A stretch of 64,000 bases of DNA, taken from DATJPR01 sp963752915. GTDB taxonomy: Bacteria > Bacteroidota > Ignavibacteria > UBA10030 > UBA6906. The notes under the pieces were generated by a model. The model was not told the origin of the DNA. It saw nothing but the letters and a program-made list of their open reading frames with translations, and did not search any database. The position numbers and the translations under genes were made by a program. Below, piece after piece: positions 59,115 to 64,000 of this stretch. Each line of letters starts with the position of its first letter. The stretch's first letter is position 1. The stretch lies in NCBI GenBank assembly GCA_963752915.1, contig CAVVZZ010000007.1:186001-250000 (forward strand), given 5' to 3'.

Positions 59115-60991
59115 TCCGCTTCTCCCCTCAGCTCCCGGATTCTCCTTCGCGCCTCGTCCGCCATCATGGATTTCGGGTACGACGCAAGGAGGTGTTCATA
59201 GGCGGCGATTGCCGCATTCGTATTATGAAGCCCGTGTTGATAGACATCGCCCATCAGAAATTGCGCGCGATCGAGATCGATGCTGCTCTCCTTGAACTTG
59301 TCAAGAAGCATCTGGTATGTTGCAATAGCCTCCGTGTACAGGCGGGTTGCCGTCTGGAGTCCGGCGATCCTCATCAGCGCATCATCCACAAGAGCCGTCG
59401 AAGGATAGCGTTGGATCACATCCTGGAACATGGCGATCGCTTCTGTGTTACGGTGCTGACGCGCGACAAGGTCGGCACGGGCAAACGCGCCGAGAGCGTC
59501 TGGCGTGGCCATGTTTTCCTGGAGGAAGGCTTTCAGCGCGAGGGCGTCATTGGCATAATCGGCCTTCAAGTTCAGGGAGAGCGTCGCCAGCGTCGCCTGT
59601 GCGGACGCAAAGTGTCCGCCGAAGTAGTCCAGTTCCGCCAACCGGAAGGTCGCCTCATCGCTTTGATCCGGTTCGGCTTCGGGCCGCGCGGAGACCCAGA
59701 GATCCATCCGGCGCGCCATCGCGGTGTCGCCTCTCCACGTCGCGAGCTCCCCCAGCCGGAGCGCCGCCGCAAACTTGAGCGTCGGCGGACCCGCGGGGTC
59801 GTCACGTGACTGTTCGAAGGCGGTTCGCGCAGCATTCAGATCCTGGTCGCGCTCCATCCTGATAAGACCGATCGAAAACCGGGAAAGTGCGGCGAGTTGG
59901 TTTGTCGGATACTGGCTGATCAGCTCGTCAAAAGCTTTGACGGCCACATCCGATGTCACCGTCTCGGGGATTCGTTGCCCGCTTTGGTCCACCCCGGCCA
60001 GCGTTGAGTCGCTCGGGAGCACGAGTTCTTTGAGGGCGGAGGCATAGCCAAACATGACGTTCGGCCTCCGTTGAACGGGAAGCTTCTCTCCCAGCGCCGC
60101 TTTGTAGGCCTTGACGGCGATCCCATACTCATGTTCTCCGAGCGCGTGATCAGCGAACGCCGAGAGCCCGGCCCCGTTTGAGCCCGAAAGCCGATCGATC
60201 GAACCGTAGGCGTCATACGCTTTGTCCCATTCCTTCCCCTCGATATACAGCCAGCCAAGGATCTCATAGAGCCCGGCGCTCTCCGATTGGTGGAGAGCAT
60301 CAAGAACGACCCGGATTGCTCCCTGCCGGCCATCGGGTTTGGTGGTGAAAGCACTCAGCCGATTCTCAATATAATTGATCTGCGATGGGTTGTGTTCGAA
60401 CCACCGGAGGTATTCTGCCGTCGCCCCGGCAAAGTTCATCGTCGCCACCTGGAGCTGCGCGATTTCAAGCGTGAATATCATGGGGTCTTTCGCTGCATCT
60501 CTCCCGCGCTCATAGGTGCTGACCGCACGATCCAGGAGCCTATTCTCAAGCTCAGCGCCTGCCACGAGGCGATAGGCGCTGGGATTGGAGGGATTTGCAT
60601 CGATCACCTTTTGCCAGGTCGCATAGGCCTCACGCTCATTCCCCGAGCGATAATAGACTGTTCCCAGGCTGACAAGGAGAGAAGGATCACCGGGTGCTCT
60701 TCGCAATCGGGCATTCATGAATGCGATCGCTTCATCATACTTCTTGAGTTGAACCAGGAGCCGCTGTACGGCATCCCCGTACACCGGGTTTGTCGAGTCG
60801 CTCGCCGCTAATTCCTCGTAGAGCCGCAGGGCGTGCTCGAAGTCATTCGCCTGCTCGAGCGCGACAGCAAGGCGATACCGTGCACCGGGATCGGTGGGTT
60901 GGGAAAATCCGGCGGTTGAGAAGCAGGCGATGGGAATGAGGAAAAGCAGAAAGCGCCGGAAAGTCGATAATTTTTTGCTAAGCGGATTCAC
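59111..60991 (-). CDS. Exported TPR protein, partner of the ThuA-like protein
   Basis: 626 residues from a GTG at 60991; the frame is open to 61042 and no start there is clearly better. A signal peptide (FLLFLIPIACFSTAGFSQ) is followed by tetratricopeptide repeats over nearly the whole length (DPGARYRLAVALEQANDFEHALRLYEEL; DPSLLVSLGTVYYRSGNEREAYATWQKVI; STALVDDALMRIAGLQTATRLYTEAIATYQMLL). The last repeats resemble the YbgF/BamD-type set (AIAAYEHLLASYPKSMMADEARRRI). A periplasmic scaffold is likely. Its stop overlaps the ATG of the ThuA-like gene (ATGA). Confidence 0.88.
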   Translation of the reverse strand: MNPLSKKLSTFRRFLLFLIPIACFSTAGFSQPTDPGARYRLAVALEQANDFEHALRLYEELAASDSTNPVYGDAVQRLLVQLKKYDEAIAFMNARLRRAPGDPSLLVSLGTVYYRSGNEREAYATWQKVIDANPSNPSAYRLVAGAELENRLLDRAVSTYERGRDAAKDPMIFTLEIAQLQVATMNFAGATAEYLRWFEHNPSQINYIENRLSAFTTKPDGRQGAIRVVLDALHQSESAGLYEILGWLYIEGKEWDKAYDAYGSIDRLSGSNGAGLSAFADHALGEHEYGIAVKAYKAALGEKLPVQRRPNVMFGYASALKELVLPSDSTLAGVDQSGQRIPETVTSDVAVKAFDELISQYPTNQLAALSRFSIGLIRMERDQDLNAARTAFEQSRDDPAGPPTLKFAAALRLGELATWRGDTAMARRMDLWVSARPEAEPDQSDEATFRLAELDYFGGHFASAQATLATLSLNLKADYANDALALKAFLQENMATPDALGAFARADLVARQHRNTEAIAMFQDVIQRYPSTALVDDALMRIAGLQTATRLYTEAIATYQMLLDKFKESSIDLDRAQFLMGDVYQHGLHNTNAAIAAYEHLLASYPKSMMADEARRRIRELRGEAE

Positions 60992-61138
60992 CAGGGGCCC
61001 GTGTTGCCTCCTCAATGAATGAAGAAAACGATTCAGACACAAAGCTTTTCCCGTACTGTCCGTCGGATCGCATTGCGTAACAAGCCGGGGTTGCGTACCT
61101 TAAGAGACCGAAGTCCAATAATGTTCACCTGGGACTCT

Positions 61139-62302
61139 ATGACCAACATTGCTATCCTCGGCTCGACAGGTTCAATCGGGAGGAGCAGTCTCGAGGTCAT
61201 TGCCGCGTTGCCGGACAGGTTCAGAGTCACTGTCCTCACCGCGCACCGGAACCTGACTCTCCTGAAGGAACAGGTCGCACGATTCCATCCTCATGTCGTG
61301 GTGGTCTCCGACAAGCAGACGGCAGACGACCTGGCTCTGTCCATCGATGGATCGACGAAAATCCTGGTAGGCGACTTCGGCATGGTGGAGGCAGTGCAGA
61401 GACCGGACGTTGACCTTGTCATCAGCGCCCTTGTGGGATTCGTGGGATTGGTTCCGACGCTGCGCGCGATCGAAGCGGGCAAGCATGTCGCCCTTGCGAA
61501 CAAAGAGACGCTTGTCGTAGGAGGCGAGATTATCATGGACGCGGTGAAGCGCCACGGCGTGCGTCTTCTCCCGGTGGACAGCGAGCACAGCGCCATTCTG
61601 CAATGTATCCAGGGGGAGGACGTCAGCGCCATCCGCCGCCTGATCCTCACGGCGTCGGGGGGCCCGTTCCGCGATCTTCCGTTTGACCAGTTCCATCATA
61701 TTACGAAGGATCAGGCGCTTTCGCACCCGACCTGGCGCATGGGAAACAAGATTACCATCGATTCGGCGACGCTGATGAACAAGGGTCTGGAAGTGATCGA
61801 AGCGTACTGGTTGTTCGGATTGCCGAAGGAACGGATCGAGGTCATCATCCATCCTCAATCGATCATCCACTCGATGGTGGAGTTTGTGGATGGATCTGTC
61901 AAGGCGCAACTTGGCGTCCCTGACATGAGGATTCCGATCCAGTATGCTCTGACATACCCAGAACGCGCGAGCACGCTTTCGCCAACCCTGGATTTCACAC
62001 ACACAGGGACCCTGACGTTCTCCACGCCCGATACCACACGTTTCCGATGTCTGTCGCTTGCCTACGACGCTCTTCAGGCCGGGGGTACGGCGCCGACGGT
62101 CCTGAACGCCGCAAACGAGGTGGCAGTGGAACTGTTCTTGCACGGAAGAATCGGATTCTCGGATATCCCGGCGTTGATTAACAGCGCACTCTGCGATCAT
62201 GAACCGATCGACCATCCTATGCTGGACGACCTGCTCGAAGTCGACAGAATTACGCGGGATTCGATCGAACGCCGTATGTCCGTCGCTCACCTGCACTCTT
62301 GA
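61139..62302 (+). CDS. dxr: 1-deoxy-D-xylulose-5-phosphate reductoisomerase
   Basis: 387 residues starting MTNIAILGSTGSIGRSSLEV, the NADPH-binding loop. LANKETLVVGGEIIMDAV (about 118-135), LPVDSEHSAILQC (about 144-156, metal-binding Asp/Glu) and the substrate loop ASGGPFRD with HPTWRMGNKITIDSATLMNKGLE (about 200-222) are complete. It makes MEP in the non-mevalonate isoprenoid pathway. The ATG at 61139 is the conserved start; the open frame reaches 40 codons further upstream. rseP follows after 13 bases, a common dxr-rseP pairing. Confidence 0.97.
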   Translation: MTNIAILGSTGSIGRSSLEVIAALPDRFRVTVLTAHRNLTLLKEQVARFHPHVVVVSDKQTADDLALSIDGSTKILVGDFGMVEAVQRPDVDLVISALVGFVGLVPTLRAIEAGKHVALANKETLVVGGEIIMDAVKRHGVRLLPVDSEHSAILQCIQGEDVSAIRRLILTASGGPFRDLPFDQFHHITKDQALSHPTWRMGNKITIDSATLMNKGLEVIEAYWLFGLPKERIEVIIHPQSIIHSMVEFVDGSVKAQLGVPDMRIPIQYALTYPERASTLSPTLDFTHTGTLTFSTPDTTRFRCLSLAYDALQAGGTAPTVLNAANEVAVELFLHGRIGFSDIPALINSALCDHEPIDHPMLDDLLEVDRITRDSIERRMSVAHLHS

Positions 62303-62315
62303 GGAACGCTCGCTT

Positions 62316-63636
62316 ATGCAATTTCTGATGACCGTTGTCTATTTCATTGTCACCCTCGGAGTGCTGGTCTTCATTCATGAGTTCGGCCATTTTATCGCGG
62401 CGAAGATCTTCCGCATGCGGGTCGACCGCTTCTCGATCGGCTTCCCACCGCGCGCATTCGGGAAACAAATCGGAGAAACCGACTATTGCGTTTCGTGGAT
62501 CCCCATCGGCGGGTATGTCAAAATCGCCGGAATGATCGACGAGAGTTTCGATACCGATTACCTCGACAAGCCGCCGCAGCCGTGGGAGTTCAGGGCGAAA
62601 CCAATCTGGCAGAGGATGATCGTGATCTCTGCCGGAGTCATCATGAACATTATCCTGGCGATCGTCATTTTCTCGGGAATCAATTATGTCCAGGGATCGG
62701 CGGTCCGGGAGACGACGACCGTCGGCTATGTTGTCGAGAACAGCGGCGGCGCTTCTGCAGGACTCCGGCCGGGAGACAAGGTCCTATCGGTCAATGGTGC
62801 GCCGGTTTCGGATTGGGAGGCATTCTACTCCGCCGCGCTTGTCAATTCCATGAATGGTGATGTGACCTTCCTCGTGCGGCGGGACTCGCAGCAGGTTCGC
62901 CTTGTGCTCCCCCGGATGTTGGTGAAGGACACGTCCACCGACCCGCTCGGACTGATTCCCGACAGTTGCGAGATGGCCATCGGATCGGTCGATCCCGGGA
63001 AGCCAGCTGACAAAGCCGGCCTCAAACCGGGAGATGTTCTGGTCGCACTGAACGGCGTACCGGTCGGGCTCGACCAGCAGCGGGTCAGGCAGACGGTGGA
63101 AGGCAGTGCCGGAAAGCCGCTCGCCATCGAGTGGCGGCGCAATGGCGCGATCATGAACGGGACTGCAGTCCCGTCATCGGATGGCCGGATCGGGATCATC
63201 TTCGGTGTGCGGTACATCGGTCGCGTCAGCTTTGATCCACTACACCCTGTTTCAGGCGCTCCCGAAGGGCGTCGAGGAAATCGGGAATGTCGCTGTCTTG
63301 TTTGTCAAACAGATCTGGCAGGTTATCACTGGGAAGACTCCCTTTAGCCAGTCCGTCGGCGGGCCGATCCGGATCGCCCAGATGGCAACGCAGTCTGCAG
63401 AAATGGGATGGGGCGCATTCCTCGGGTTCATGGCGCTGCTAAGCGTGAGTCTCGCCATCCTGAATATTCTTCCTTTTCCGGCCCTTGACGGTGGTCATCT
63501 CGCGTTTCTCATCTACGAAGGGATTTTCCGCCGGGAGGTCCCCGTGTCGATAAAGCTCGGGCTGCAGCGGGCGGGCTTTGTCCTGTTGCTGGCTTTTATG
63601 GCGTTCGTGCTGTACAACGACATCGTCCATTTTTGA
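62316..63636 (+). pseudogene. rseP: Site-2 protease RseP, interrupted by an apparent one-base frameshift
   Basis: The first part (62316 to about 63236) reads MQFLMTVVYFIVTLGVLVFIHEFGHFIAAK with the zinc motif HEFGH at residues 21-25, then two PDZ domains (about 140-200 and 225-285). At the GATCCAC around 63237 the frame is lost; removing one C gives the natural run VSFDHYTLFQALPKGVEEI. The second part continues in another frame with SQSVGGPIRIAQM and NILPFPALDGGHLAF, which holds the Asp zinc ligand, to the TGA at 63636. Joined, it gives about 439 residues, normal RseP length. A sequencing or assembly indel is likelier than a true pseudogene because both halves are otherwise intact. GAGGA lies upstream of the ATG. 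Confidence 0.85.
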
Positions 63637-63893
63637 GGAAAACCGGGCCGGAATGACGGATAATTGCATGATATCCGTCGATTTCGTATACTCCTCACAG
63701 AGATGTAGAGGCAAAACTGCCCCGGAGGTTGAGCCGGTACCCCTTGAAGCATCACCCGGCTTTTGGTGATCGCGGAACCCGGATCGATTGCCGTTTTATC
63801 CCCCGCCTCCCACATACTTGGGAAGTTCTTGATTCTGTTGCACCCAGTTGGAAGCACATCGAACGCGTTTCATTCCTGTCGGAGGAGTGCGGC
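63637..63893. other. Intergenic region downstream of rseP
   Basis: About 257 bases without a credible gene. A small inverted repeat ATCACC ... GGTGAT lies near 63750-63770. GGAGG at about 63881-63885 serves the next gene. The promoter of that gene should lie here, but no clear consensus is visible. Confidence 0.4.
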
Positions 63894-64000
63894 ATGATAA
63901 AGAATATCCGTTTGCTTTCAAGGACTCCGCGGGCATTCACTCTTGCCCTGGCCTTCCTGAGCATCGTTGTTCCTGTCCGGCTTTCCGCACAACAGATTAC
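63894..64000 (+). CDS. N-terminus of an exported protein (partial, runs off the window)
   Basis: From the ATG at 63894, with GGAGG about eight bases upstream, the frame reads MIKNIRLLSRTP, then RAFTLALAFLSIVVPVRLSA and QQIT to the right edge. This is a clear signal peptide: basic start, hydrophobic core, and an Ala before QQ as the likely cleavage site (LSA-QQ). Only 35 residues are present, so no family can be named. Confidence 0.75.
   Translation, partial: MIKNIRLLSRTPRAFTLALAFLSIVVPVRLSAQQI

Noticed and set aside
62199..62315. rseP start 39 codons further upstream
   Set aside because: That stretch overlaps the dxr coding region and lacks a membrane helix; the ATG at 62316 has GAGGA upstream and begins the conserved first helix.

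Overview
The window reads as a chromosomal stretch of a Gram-negative bacterium of the FCB group (Bacteroidota / Ignavibacteriota-like), with roughly balanced to slightly GC-rich DNA. The reasons are the protein families: DUF5916, DUF2851, DUF6567, DUF4395, the secreted family usually annotated as asparagine synthetase B paired with a TPR protein, a type-2 PyrF, and a GIHH-type IleS. An outer membrane with LPS is implied by kdsB, a heptosyltransferase-like GT9, RseP and beta-barrel proteins. Many genes carry purine-rich Shine-Dalgarno sequences (for example before maeB and cydB), unlike classical Bacteroidia. Most of the window is dense housekeeping DNA. No prophage, transposase, CRISPR array, rRNA or tRNA was recognised.

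Layout. 1-5.1 kb: end of a secreted protein, then a sulfur-transport-like operon on the minus strand (DUF4395, TauE/SafE, DUF1634) preceded by a Cys-codon-rich mini-ORF and a perfect intrinsic terminator. A Crp/Fnr regulator and a ferredoxin/DUF4405 gene with a palindromic operator lie divergently, followed by a TMEM175 channel and a C-GCAxxG-C-C redox protein. 5.2-9.5 kb: a secreted vWA protein and a large DUF5916 outer-membrane protein, flanked by repeats. 9.5-19.9 kb: alpha/beta hydrolase, glgP, typA, a small DUF2721/DUF3052/GyrI-like cluster, trmO, a lipoprotein and a small membrane protein. 18.3-23.5 kb: a six-gene minus-strand operon (M48 protease, plsC, gatC, kdsB, DUF502, pyrG). 23.9-26.2 kb: maeB. 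26.3-31.4 kb: TerC, esterase, GT9 and an unusual membrane metalloprotease-like protein. 31.5-36.3 kb: murA, then an Fe-S-type Rrf2 regulator with cydAB.

36.4-42.6 kb: deoxynucleoside kinase, an orphan YjfB-like mini-protein, a second TauE/SafE protein, a CtpA-like protease, tmk, an ECF-type sigma factor and a toast-rack protein. 42.7-50.6 kb: an eight-gene minus-strand operon (yggS, divIVA-like, punA, DUF2905, ileS, TraR/DksA-like, lspA, rluD). 50.9-57.2 kb, plus strand: TPR protein, larE, NDH-2, pyrF, DUF2851. 57.2-61.0 kb, minus strand: beta-barrel protein, ThuA/GATase-like secreted protein, TPR protein. 61.1-64.0 kb: dxr, rseP (interrupted by an apparent one-base frameshift) and the start of another exported protein.

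The most interesting signals are: (1) a candidate cysteine-codon attenuator (leaderless peptide with five Cys codons, intrinsic terminator and a possible antiterminator) in front of a sulfur-transporter operon; (2) a dispersed family of composite low-complexity intergenic elements built from a few recurring words; (3) a membrane-bound HELTH metalloprotease-like protein in a cell-envelope operon; (4) an Fnr-type palindrome between a Crp/Fnr gene and a ferredoxin/DUF4405 gene; and (5) the rseP frameshift.
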